From assembly GCF_037055325.1 (NCBI RefSeq), contig NZ_CP146373.1, positions 310,001-374,000 of the forward strand: 64,000 nt of DNA, given 5' to 3'. The notes below the pieces were generated by a model. It ran no database searches. It saw only the letters and a program-made list of their open reading frames with translations, and was not told the DNA's origin. Within the stretch, counting starts at the first letter, position 1; every line of letters starts with the position of its first letter. Position numbers and translations under genes: made by a program. The DNA comes from Arachnia propionica. Lineage in GTDB: Bacteria; Actinomycetota; Actinomycetes; Propionibacteriales; Propionibacteriaceae. Shown here one piece after another: positions 7,946 to 16,051 of this stretch.

Positions 7946-8951
7946 TTCTCCGCCTCCTCAACAGGAGGAAGGCGAACACGAACGCCCCGACCACCGACAG
8001 GATGGTGCCGACGGGAATCTCGAAGGGCATGATCACGAGTCTCCCCACGATGTCGCAGGCCGTGACCATCGCGGCCCCGGTCAGGCAGACCCACGGCAGG
8101 TTGGAACGCAGATTGTCGCCCCGCAGCAGGGAGACGATGTTCGGGACGACCAATCCCAGGAAGGGAAGGTTGCCGATCACCACGGTGATGATGCCAGTGA
8201 CCGCCGCGATCATTCCGGTGCCGAGCAGCACGACCTTCCGGTGATCGAGCCCGACATTTGTCGCGACGTCCTTTCCGAGACCAGCGATCGTGAACTGGTC
8301 CGCCACCAGGAAGACCCCGATGACCACGATCACCACGGCCCACACCGGTTCGTATTGTCCTTGGATCGTTGCGGAGAACGAGCCCTGGAACCACACCCCC
8401 AGGGTCTGGAGCATGCTGGTGGCCTGCGCCAGGTAGGAGGAAACGGCGCCGACCACCGCGCCCAGCATGATGCCGACGATCGGGACGATCATCGCGGAAC
8501 GCAACTGGATGCGCCTCAGAACCAGGAAGAACACCATCGTGCCCCCGAAGGCGGCGGCGATGGCGGCCACCATCTTCACCATCAAAGGTGCCTCCGGGTA
8601 GAGGATCAGTACGCAGAGCAGTCCAAGACCCGCCCACTCGGTGGTTCCGGTGGTGGTGGGTTCGACGAAACGGTTCTGGGAGATCTGCTGCATCACCAGG
8701 CCCGATATGGCCATGGCGGAGCCTGCCAGCAGCAGGGAAACGGTGCGGGGAATGCGGGTTAGGGCGAAGATGTAGGCGCCGTCCGGGGAACCGAACACGT
8801 CATAGACCCCGACCAGCAGGGACAGCACGGTCAGCGCCAGGAGCCCAAGAAGACCCAGCAGCAGGGGAGCGGTGAACAGTCGTTGCCGGAATGTGACACC
8901 GCCGGGGACTCGGCTGCTGGTTTCGTCCCCGGCGGTTTTCGGCTCGGTCAA
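7938..8951 (-). CDS. iron-siderophore ABC transporter, permease 1 (FecCD family)
   Basis: A 337-residue FecCD-type permease, most like Bacillus YclN. The first helix follows a short soluble N-terminus. Family segments include LTRIPRTVSLLLAGSAMAISG, GLDHRKVVLLGTGM and LPFLGLVVPNIVSLLRGDN, the last being the coupling-helix region that contacts the ATPase. The TTG at 8951 overlaps the TGA of the binding-protein gene as TTGA; it is an unusual start but the spacing and N-terminal sequence support it. Confidence 0.92.
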   Translation of the reverse strand: MTEPKTAGDETSSRVPGGVTFRQRLFTAPLLLGLLGLLALTVLSLLVGVYDVFGSPDGAYIFALTRIPRTVSLLLAGSAMAISGLVMQQISQNRFVEPTTTGTTEWAGLGLLCVLILYPEAPLMVKMVAAIAAAFGGTMVFFLVLRRIQLRSAMIVPIVGIMLGAVVGAVSSYLAQATSMLQTLGVWFQGSFSATIQGQYEPVWAVVIVVIGVFLVADQFTIAGLGKDVATNVGLDHRKVVLLGTGMIAAVTGIITVVIGNLPFLGLVVPNIVSLLRGDNLRSNLPWVCLTGAAMVTACDIVGRLVIMPFEIPVGTILSVVGAFVFAFLLLRRRRNA

Positions 8952-9976
8952 GCAGACTTCTCCATGGCGTCGGCCATGTCGTTGAAGAATGTGGTGTAGG
9001 TCTGGATGCCCTCATTGAGGTAGGTGTCGGCGGGCATGTAGACGATCTGTTTCTTGGTGACTGCCGTCACGTTCTGTAGGGGAGCTGAACCCGCGATCAC
9101 CTCGGAGGCCGGGGTGACGGTTTCCCCCTCGGCGGTGATGGCGCCGTCGCGGTCCATCGCGAGGATCCAGTCCGGGTTGGACTGGGCGATGGCCTCGACG
9201 GAGATCTCGTCGCCCTGGTGGTCGCTGCTGCCCTGGCTCTCCAGGGCGGGGGTGAGACCGAGGATCTCGAAGATGGGCCCGAGCGTGCGCCCGGAACCGG
9301 GAGCCGCGTAGTTGACCTTGCCCTTCGAGACGATGACGGCCATCACCTTGGAGCCCGGCTTGTACGCGGCCTTCACCCGGGCGATCGAGGCGTCGAAATC
9401 GCTCACCAGCTTGGCGGCCTCGTCCTTCTTGCCGAAGATCTCCCCGGCCACGGTGACCTGGCGTTTCAACTCCTCGTCGAACTTGTATTTGAGCTTCCCG
9501 TTTTCGTCCTTCTCGTCGCGGATGTCGATGTCCACGAGGGCGGCTTCGGGGGTCAGCTGCTTGAACTGGTCGTATTTGTCCTTGAAACGCTGTCCGTTGA
9601 TGATCAGGTCGGGCTGGACCCCGACTGCGGCCTCCATGTTGGGTTCCCGGTGATCCCCGAGATTCACGATGGAACTGTCGGTCTTGTACGGGGATCCCTT
9701 CGCGATGATCTCCTGCGGGGCGGCAGAAAGCTTCACCCCCCACTCCTGGAGGGGTTGGAACAGGCGGTTGTCGGTGACGATGACACTCTTGGCGGGCACC
9801 GGAACGGTCACGGAGCCACGGTTGTCCTGGATGGTCACGGTGGTCGCCCCGGCGGACTGCGAGGCGTTGGCAGGGTCGCTCGGCTGCGAGTTCGCGCCGC
9901 CACAAGCGGTGAGGCCGATGCTCACGCTCACGAGGGCGACCAAGGCGGGTAGCAGACGGGTCTTCGAGATACTCAC
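8948..9976 (-). CDS. siderophore-binding lipoprotein
   Basis: A 342-residue substrate-binding protein of the FepB/YclQ type. A lipoprotein signal precedes the lipobox LTAC with the lipidated Cys at about residue 25. The mature part follows the type III binding-protein plan: VTIQDNRGSVTVP, NLGDHREPNMEAAVGVQPDLII, and a C-terminal lobe ending QTYTTFFNDMADAME. I set the start at the GTG at 9976, with GGAG 6 bases upstream; the frame upstream of it is only open by chance. First gene of the importer operon, under a probable iron-responsive operator. Confidence 0.92.
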   Translation of the reverse strand: MSISKTRLLPALVALVSVSIGLTACGGANSQPSDPANASQSAGATTVTIQDNRGSVTVPVPAKSVIVTDNRLFQPLQEWGVKLSAAPQEIIAKGSPYKTDSSIVNLGDHREPNMEAAVGVQPDLIINGQRFKDKYDQFKQLTPEAALVDIDIRDEKDENGKLKYKFDEELKRQVTVAGEIFGKKDEAAKLVSDFDASIARVKAAYKPGSKVMAVIVSKGKVNYAAPGSGRTLGPIFEILGLTPALESQGSSDHQGDEISVEAIAQSNPDWILAMDRDGAITAEGETVTPASEVIAGSAPLQNVTAVTKKQIVYMPADTYLNEGIQTYTTFFNDMADAMEKSA

Positions 9977-10005
9977 GCTTCTCCTATGCGGTTGCCGGAT
10001 GCGGG

Positions 10006-10037
10006 TAAGGTAAGTCAACCCTATCTTTTGCGAAAAG
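10006..10037 (-). promoter_or_regulatory. probable DtxR/IdeR iron box and adjacent inverted repeat
   Basis: Bases 10006-10024 (TAAGGTAAGTCAACCCTAT) match 13 of 19 positions of the DtxR/IdeR consensus TTAGGTTAGCCTAACCTAA. They overlap a TAGGGT -10 candidate (10023-10018, minus strand) about 40 bases before the binding-protein start. A second perfect repeat, CTTTT-GCG-AAAAG, adjoins at 10025-10037. Repression by an iron-loaded DtxR-family regulator would suit the operon's function. Confidence 0.55.
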
Positions 10038-10064
10038 GTAAGGGGTGGTGTGTCGGCCGCCCGA

Positions 10065-10841
10065 TCAGGGAATCCGCATTCCGTTCTCCGTGGCACCCCG
10101 GTAACCGTCGAGAAGCAGGTTGATTCTCCGGGCTGACAACTCGCTGACCCTGTCCGGGAGCTCCTCGCGTGGGACCCAATGGATTGCCCTGAGCTCACGA
10201 TCACAGGGCGCGAGGGAACGGGCGATTGTATTGGGCAGGATGCCGCCGTCGTAGATGAACTCGATGGCGTCGCTCCAGCCGAGGTGGGGCGTCATCCAGT
10301 CGGTGATGGCGGGCTCACCGGGATCGATGTCGAGGCCGATTTCCTCGAGCAGTTCGCGGCGGCCTCCCGCGCGGGGCGACTCATTCGGATCCACCACCCC
10401 GCCGGGAAGTTCCCAATCCTCCTTGTAGGTCGTTTCTGTCAGCAATACCCGACCGGCCTCGTCTCGGAAAACGACGTGGGCGATGACGCGTTTCGTCGGC
10501 AGCACCGAGTTCATCACCCCTGAGAAACCGTGCGGACCGTAGACCGGATCCACGGCCAGCCGGGCGTAGACCAGCACGTCCACCAAGTGCCCCGACGGGG
10601 TGAGCAAAGCTGAACGCAATCTGCCCTCCCGCCGAAAACCGCAACGGTGCAGTGCAACCATGGCGACCCGGTCCGTGGCTGGGATGTCGCACTGCAACCG
10701 ACGAAGGTTGTGGGCCAAGATGGCATCGTCGGCGGCGAGGGAAACCGCTCGCTCGAGGGTCGAGGCGTCCACCACCTGCTCCTCCCAACGGAGCTGGCCG
10801 ATACCGTCAACGATGTCCACCTGGACCTTGAAGTCGCTCAC
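10065..10841 (-). CDS. Nudix hydrolase with N-terminal half-GNAT domain
   Basis: A 258-residue two-part protein. Residues 1 to about 100 end in VAMVALHRCGFRREGRLRSA and VDVLVYARL, which is how the C-terminal half of RimJ-type GNAT acetyltransferases looks, but the acetyl-CoA-binding strand is not evident. Residues about 115-258 are a Nudix domain: GGVVDPNESP followed by GGRRELLEEIGL supplies the Nudix box Gly, Arg-Glu and Glu-Glu residues that bind Mg and cleave a diphosphate. The GTG at 10841 overlaps the glgB stop as GTGA, so it is the last gene of the glgE-mak-glgB operon. The substrate is unknown; a sugar nucleotide is possible from the context. Confidence 0.82.
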   Translation of the reverse strand: MSDFKVQVDIVDGIGQLRWEEQVVDASTLERAVSLAADDAILAHNLRRLQCDIPATDRVAMVALHRCGFRREGRLRSALLTPSGHLVDVLVYARLAVDPVYGPHGFSGVMNSVLPTKRVIAHVVFRDEAGRVLLTETTYKEDWELPGGVVDPNESPRAGGRRELLEEIGLDIDPGEPAITDWMTPHLGWSDAIEFIYDGGILPNTIARSLAPCDRELRAIHWVPREELPDRVSELSARRINLLLDGYRGATENGMRIP

Positions 10842-12733
10842 CTGGTTTTGCTGCGCAGCCAGATCGACCCTAGCGGGGGAATGGTCACCTCGGCGCTGGC
10901 CGGGAAGTGCCCCCACGGTTCATCGTGTGCTGTCACTACGCCCAGGTTGCCGAACTGGCCAGAGCCATCGTAGGTCTCTGAATCAGTGTTCAGAATCTCC
11001 TCCCACTCACCGTCTCCGGGCAATCCGACGAGGTAATCGCGCAGCGGTTCCGGGGAGAAATTGGTGAAGCAGGCCACGTGGTTTCCCTGGGAGTCGTTGC
11101 GTACCCAGCTCAGTGTGTTGTGTCCCTTGTCGTCGGCGTTGATCCAGGTGAAACCCTCCGGGGCGTTGTCTAGCTCGAACAGCGGGGGATTGTCACGGTA
11201 AATCATGTTGAGGTCGCGGAACAGCCGTTGTAGCCCTCCATGACCCCAGAGTTCCGTGACCCACCACTCCAGGCTGGTGGCTTCGTTGAACTCTGGGCGC
11301 TGGGCGAATTCGGAACCCATGAAGATCAGCTGTTTGCCGGGGAAACTCCACATGAACGAGTAGAAGGCACGAAGTGTGGCGAATTTGCGCCAGTCGTCCT
11401 GAGGGACCTTGTTGATCATCGACCCCTTGCCGTGTACGACTTCGTCGTGGCTGATCGGCAGGATGAAGTTCTCCGAGTACTGGTAGACCATCGCAAACGT
11501 CAACAAATTGTGTTCGTACTGGCGGTAGACCGGGTCCAGTGCCAGATAACGCAGGGTGTCATTCATCCAGCCCATGTTCCACTTGAAACCGAAACCGAGC
11601 CCATCCTTGTCGACGGGTTTGGTGACTCCAGGGAAACTCGTAGATTCCTCGGCGATCATCATTGTTCCGGGATGGCGCTCGTACATGTGTCGGTTGACGT
11701 AGCGCAGGAAGTCGATGGCCTCCAGGTTCTCGCGGCCCCCGTACTTGTTCGGTACCCACTGGCCTTCGGCGCGTGAATAGTCGAGGTACAGCATGGAGGC
11801 CACCGCATCGACACGCAGTCCGTCAATGTGGAACTCGGACAGCCAGTACAAGGCGTTGGAGACCAGGAAACTCTTCACCTCGTTACGGCCATAGTTGAAG
11901 ATGTAGGTTCCCCAGTCCATGTGTTCGCCCTGGCGAGGGTCGGCATGCTCGTACAGCGCAGTGCCATCGAAACGACCCAGCGCCCAGTCATCCTTGGGGA
12001 AGTGTCCCGGCACCCAGTCGAGGATCACTCCGATCCCGGCCTGGTGGAGCTTGTCGATTAGGAACCGCAGGTCGTCGGGTTTACCGAAACGACTCGTGGG
12101 TGAGTAGTAGCCAGTCACCTGGTAGCCCCAGCTCGGCTCGAACGGGTGCTCCGCCACAGGCATGAACTCGACATGGGTGTAGCCCTGCCACTTGACGTAG
12201 GAGACGAGTTCCTCCGCCAGGTCCAGGTAACTCTTGCCGCGCCGCCACCCACCGAGGTGCACCTCGTAGATGCTCATCGGCTCCTTGTGGGGCTGCGATT
12301 TTTCACGCTTCGCGATCCATTCGTCATCGGACCAGACGTATTTCGACTCGTAGACGATCGATGCGTTGGCCGGGGCCTGCTCCGAGAAACGGGCCAGTGG
12401 ATCCACCTTCTCCCGCCAGACACCGTCGGGACCCTGGACGCGGAACTTGTAGAGGGTTCCTTCTGTGAGGCCCTCGATGAAGGTTCCCCACACACCGGAT
12501 CCGGGAATCAGCTGCATCGGGTCACCGGTCCACCAGTTGAAGTCACCGATCACCTGCACCGCACGTGCATTGGGGGCCCACACAGCGAACCTGACCCCTT
12601 CAACAGGACCTCTCTCATCATCCTCGATTGTGCACTGAAAGGCGCCGAGACGCTTCCAGATTTCGGTATCACCGCCGTTGTGGAATCCTTCCAGGTCCCA
12701 ACCGGTCAGCCCGCCAAACGGATCATGCGCCAT
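10838..12733 (-). CDS. glgB: 1,4-alpha-glucan branching enzyme
   Basis: A 631-residue GH13 enzyme that makes alpha-1,6 branches in glycogen. An N-terminal CBM48 (ARAVQVIGDFNWW) is followed by the catalytic barrel with the nucleophile Asp in GLRVDAVASML, the acid Glu in MMIAEESTSFPG and the third acidic residue in PISHDEVVHGKGSM. It lacks the extra N1 domain found in the about 730-residue enzymes of many Actinobacteria and starts directly at the FHNGGDTEIWKRLGA segment. It lies 10 bases after maltokinase and overlaps the Nudix gene, so it belongs to the GlgE operon. Confidence 0.96.
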   Translation of the reverse strand: MAHDPFGGLTGWDLEGFHNGGDTEIWKRLGAFQCTIEDDERGPVEGVRFAVWAPNARAVQVIGDFNWWTGDPMQLIPGSGVWGTFIEGLTEGTLYKFRVQGPDGVWREKVDPLARFSEQAPANASIVYESKYVWSDDEWIAKREKSQPHKEPMSIYEVHLGGWRRGKSYLDLAEELVSYVKWQGYTHVEFMPVAEHPFEPSWGYQVTGYYSPTSRFGKPDDLRFLIDKLHQAGIGVILDWVPGHFPKDDWALGRFDGTALYEHADPRQGEHMDWGTYIFNYGRNEVKSFLVSNALYWLSEFHIDGLRVDAVASMLYLDYSRAEGQWVPNKYGGRENLEAIDFLRYVNRHMYERHPGTMMIAEESTSFPGVTKPVDKDGLGFGFKWNMGWMNDTLRYLALDPVYRQYEHNLLTFAMVYQYSENFILPISHDEVVHGKGSMINKVPQDDWRKFATLRAFYSFMWSFPGKQLIFMGSEFAQRPEFNEATSLEWWVTELWGHGGLQRLFRDLNMIYRDNPPLFELDNAPEGFTWINADDKGHNTLSWVRNDSQGNHVACFTNFSPEPLRDYLVGLPGDGEWEEILNTDSETYDGSGQFGNLGVVTAHDEPWGHFPASAEVTIPPLGSIWLRSKTR

Positions 12734-12743
12734 TGTCAGCTCC

Positions 12744-13985
12744 TCAAGACTCGATGCCTGCCAGATAATCTACCGGGATATGGGTGAAAGTGGGACGGTT
12801 CCGGGTTTCATAGACCACCTCGTAGATAGCTTTGTCCACCTCGTAGGCGAGCAGGACATCCACCGGGATTTCGGCGGAAGCACTGTAGCCATCCAGGAAG
12901 GCCGCCCGGGCCTCATCCCGCCAGCCTTCGGGGGCGTCCCCGCTGGCTGCGGCGTAGTCGAAGGAGCGCAACATACCGGCCACGTCCCGCAGTGGGGAAT
13001 CGGGCTCGCGCCTCTCCTGCAATGATTTGATGGGTTCTCCCTCGAAATCGACGTAGCGCCAGCCATTTCGGGTTGACAGAGCCTGGCCGAGATGGCAGTC
13101 CCCATGGATGCGTTGGGTCGGCAACTCGAGTTCCTCGATGGTGCGATAGGTGCGCAGTGCAGGGCTGCGGAATCTCTCGAGTAGCGGAACTTCGAGGACA
13201 GCAGCTTCCAGTCGTGCTCGAAACTGAGCCGCCAGCTTCTGCCCGAGCAATCTCCCGGTGGGGAAACGGCTGGCCAACAGGCCGTGTACCAAGGTCAGCT
13301 GGCGGCCCAGGTCCCGAGCCTGTCCGTCAAAGCTGGTTCTGGTTTCGGCAGCCCGGCAGGCCTCGACGAACCCGTCATGTGGGTCGGGCAGCGCCTCCAG
13401 GAACACCCCGAGGTGTGCCCCCTGCCACTCCCACCAACCGAAGAGTTCTGCCACCGCCCCTGAGCCGGACAAGGCCTGGTGCATCTCGACATCGGTGTTT
13501 GGTCCGTTCTCGATGCGACGAAAGATCTTCCCGACGATCAGGTCACCGAAGAACATAGAGGTGTTCGACTGTTCCCCACGGTAGCGGTGGCCCGGAAGTC
13601 CGGATGGAACCTCCCGGGATGCGATGAAACCCGGTGCTCCAGAGGCTAGGCAGTCGAGCAGGGCGGTCATCGCGGCAGGCTCGTCTGCGACCTCCGCAAC
13701 GTCGAAGTTGGTGCCTTCCAGGTTGACTTGCGCCAAAGGCCTCGTCGGGCAGTCCCCGGCAGTGTGAAAAGCCAGCGGCACGTGGTATTTTTCCGTTCCT
13801 CCCGCTGGGTATTCCACTTCCAGCAGAGCGCTTCGCAGCCCGGGGCCGTCATTCCCGGGTGGCCGAAACCAGTCGGTCAGTTCGACCTGGCGCGGGACTC
13901 CGCCACGGGAGCGCCCGGAGAACCACCGGGCGTCCTGTGCCAAGGCCCAGAGCGCCTGGAGCAGTGAATCGTGGTTACCAGCCAT
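12744..13985 (-). CDS. mak: maltokinase
   Basis: A 413-residue kinase of the actinobacterial Pep2/Mak family that phosphorylates maltose to maltose-1-phosphate, the donor used by GlgE. The C-terminal lobe is aminoglycoside-phosphotransferase-like: IHGDCHLGQAL supplies the catalytic Asp and YVDFEGEP the metal-binding Asp. The N-terminal cap is shorter and more variable. It begins 3 bases after the glgE stop. In many Actinobacteria it is fused or adjacent to trehalose synthase; no treS is present here, so maltose or maltose-1-phosphate must come from genes elsewhere. Confidence 0.92.
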   Translation of the reverse strand: MAGNHDSLLQALWALAQDARWFSGRSRGGVPRQVELTDWFRPPGNDGPGLRSALLEVEYPAGGTEKYHVPLAFHTAGDCPTRPLAQVNLEGTNFDVAEVADEPAAMTALLDCLASGAPGFIASREVPSGLPGHRYRGEQSNTSMFFGDLIVGKIFRRIENGPNTDVEMHQALSGSGAVAELFGWWEWQGAHLGVFLEALPDPHDGFVEACRAAETRTSFDGQARDLGRQLTLVHGLLASRFPTGRLLGQKLAAQFRARLEAAVLEVPLLERFRSPALRTYRTIEELELPTQRIHGDCHLGQALSTRNGWRYVDFEGEPIKSLQERREPDSPLRDVAGMLRSFDYAAASGDAPEGWRDEARAAFLDGYSASAEIPVDVLLAYEVDKAIYEVVYETRNRPTFTHIPVDYLAGIES

Positions 13986-13988
13986 GGC

Positions 13989-15989
13989 TCAATGCGAGGT
14001 GACGTGGAAAATGTGAGCAGGCTTGCTTGGATACAGACGAACCCAGTTTCTCTCGCTCCAGTTGTAGGTTTCGCCCGACAACTCATCACGAACTTCTACT
14101 GTGGAACCCGGAGGAAGCCCCAACGCCGAAAGATTCAGGTAGACATCGGATTCCACGGTGTTGTCCGGATCCAGTGAACAGACAACCAGCACGACGTCTT
14201 CTCTATCGTGCTTCGAATAGGCCATCACCGAGTCGTGTGGGGCATGGTGGAAATGGATATCACGCAGCTGTTGCAGGGCTGGATGTTTCTCGCGGATTCC
14301 GTTCAGGCTCCCCAGGAGCATGTTTAGATTCGGTTCTGCGGCGAAGTCGCGCGGACGGTACTCATATTTCTCTGAGTTCAGGTATTCTTCCCGCCCTTGG
14401 ACTAGAGCAGTGTGCTCGAACAGTTCGAATCCTGAATAGACTCCCCAGGACGGGGAAAGAGTGGCTGCCAGAATCGCGCGGATTGCGAAAATTGCGGGAT
14501 TTCCGGACTGTAGATGGAAGGGGAGGATGTCCGGGGTGTTCACGAAGAAATTGGGTCGGTAGTAAGAAGCCATGTCCCGGCTCAGCTCCGTCAGGTACTC
14601 CGTGAGTTCCCACTTCGCCACACGCCACGTGAAGTAGGTGTATGACTGCTGGAAACCGACCTTCCCGAGGGCGGCCATCATCTGTGGTTTAGTGAACGCC
14701 TCTGCCAGGAAGATGACCTCCGGGTTGGTTTCGTGAACCCGCTCCAACAGCCAGTCCCAGAATTCCACGGGTTTGGTGTGGGGATTGTCGACCCGGAAGA
14801 TGGTCACGCCGCGGTCGATCCACAGCCGAACAATCCTCAGTACTTCCTGATAAATGCCCTCGGGATCGTTGTCGAAGTTCAGGGGGTAGATGTCCTGGTA
14901 TTTCTTGGGCGGGTTCTCCGCATAGGCAATGGTTCCGTCCAAGCGAGTCGTGAACCACTCAGGATGCTCCTGTACCCACGGGTGGTCGGGAGAGGCTTGG
15001 AGGGCGAGGTCGAGGGCCAGCTCCAGCCCGAGCGACTTTGCTTTCGCGACAAACCGCTCGAAGGATTCGAGATCGCCCAGGTCCGGGTGGATGGCGTCAT
15101 GCCCGCCCTCGGCCGATCCAATGGCCCACGGGGAGCCCGGGTCCTCGGGGGTCGGGTCGAGGCTGTTGTTCTTCCCCTTCCGGAAGGATGAGCCGATGGG
15201 ATGGATTGGGGGCAGATAGACCACGTGGAAACCCATCGCCGCGATCGCTTCGAGACGCGAGTGCGAGGAATCGAAACCACCCGAGATCCAGTGGCCCTCC
15301 TCATCACGCATGGCTCCCTGGGAACGCGGGAAGAACTCGTACCACGACGAGTAGAGGGCGCGGCGACGTTCGACGCGGATCGGGTATTCCTGGGTGGCGG
15401 AGATAGCCTCCCGGGGGCCGAACCGTGCCATGGCGCGATCAATGGGCCGCGATTTGATCAGATCCTCGATCTCGCTGACGGGGGTGTTGGGGTTCAATGC
15501 CTCCGCGGCGGCGCGCAGCAGATGGGAGGCCGGCATCACGCGCGACTGTTCGGCGGTCTCGGCCGCCTCCTTGAAGAGCTCCCGGCCCTCCAAGCAGAGC
15601 AGTTCGACATCCATGCCGAGTGGCAGCTTTGCCAACGCGTTGTGACGCCAGGTGCCCCAGGGATCGGACCAGCCCTCGATGCGGAAGGTCCAGTCTCCCT
15701 CCGTTGCCATGCGGACATGTGCCTGCCAGATGTCGAGTCCCTTGGGTTCGACCTGGGTCATGTCGATCCGGCGTTGGGTGCCGTGCGGCGCCGTGAGGAT
15801 CACCGACGCGTTCACGGCATCATGGCCTTCGCGGAAAACGTTCGCGCTGATCAGGATTCGTTCATGGGCCACGGCTTTTGCCGGGTAGGCGCCGTCGGCT
15901 ATCACGGGGGAAACCCCCGTTACCGGGATGCGGCCGAAACCGCCCTCGGTGCGTCGCAGGTGTGCTCGGGCTGGTGTGGGGTGGTTCAC
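13989..15989 (-). CDS. glgE: alpha-1,4-glucan:maltose-1-phosphate maltosyltransferase
   Basis: A 666-residue GH13_3 enzyme that transfers maltose from maltose-1-phosphate to growing alpha-glucan. The N-terminal region contains GRIPVTGVSPV, AYPAKAVAHE and WTFRIEGWSDPW. The catalytic nucleophile is the Asp of IFRVDNPHTKP and the general acid is the Glu of VIFLAEAFTKPQMM. It is about 30-35% shorter in inserted loops than some homologues but otherwise complete. I set the start at the GTG at 15989 because TAGGCT lies exactly 7 bases upstream with no Shine-Dalgarno, a leaderless arrangement; a TTG at 16037 is the longer alternative. Confidence 0.95.
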   Translation of the reverse strand: MNHPTPARAHLRRTEGGFGRIPVTGVSPVIADGAYPAKAVAHERILISANVFREGHDAVNASVILTAPHGTQRRIDMTQVEPKGLDIWQAHVRMATEGDWTFRIEGWSDPWGTWRHNALAKLPLGMDVELLCLEGRELFKEAAETAEQSRVMPASHLLRAAAEALNPNTPVSEIEDLIKSRPIDRAMARFGPREAISATQEYPIRVERRRALYSSWYEFFPRSQGAMRDEEGHWISGGFDSSHSRLEAIAAMGFHVVYLPPIHPIGSSFRKGKNNSLDPTPEDPGSPWAIGSAEGGHDAIHPDLGDLESFERFVAKAKSLGLELALDLALQASPDHPWVQEHPEWFTTRLDGTIAYAENPPKKYQDIYPLNFDNDPEGIYQEVLRIVRLWIDRGVTIFRVDNPHTKPVEFWDWLLERVHETNPEVIFLAEAFTKPQMMAALGKVGFQQSYTYFTWRVAKWELTEYLTELSRDMASYYRPNFFVNTPDILPFHLQSGNPAIFAIRAILAATLSPSWGVYSGFELFEHTALVQGREEYLNSEKYEYRPRDFAAEPNLNMLLGSLNGIREKHPALQQLRDIHFHHAPHDSVMAYSKHDREDVVLVVCSLDPDNTVESDVYLNLSALGLPPGSTVEVRDELSGETYNWSERNWVRLYPSKPAHIFHVTSH

Positions 15990-15996
15990 AGGGACC

Positions 15997-16046
15997 AGCC
16001 TAGCTTCCTCAGGGTTTCGTGTGCCGGGGTGAGGCAATGTAATTTA
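15997..16046. promoter_or_regulatory. divergent glgE/glgP promoters, overlapping -10 elements
   Basis: The 62-base gap between the divergent starts holds TAGGCT (16002-15997, minus), 7 bases from the glgE GTG, and TAATTT (16040-16045, plus), 6 bases from the glgP GTG. On the minus strand TAAATT (16046-16041) overlaps the plus-strand element. Both genes therefore look leaderless, and synthesis and breakdown of glucan share one short control region. Confidence 0.55.
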
Positions 16047-16051
16047 TCCTC

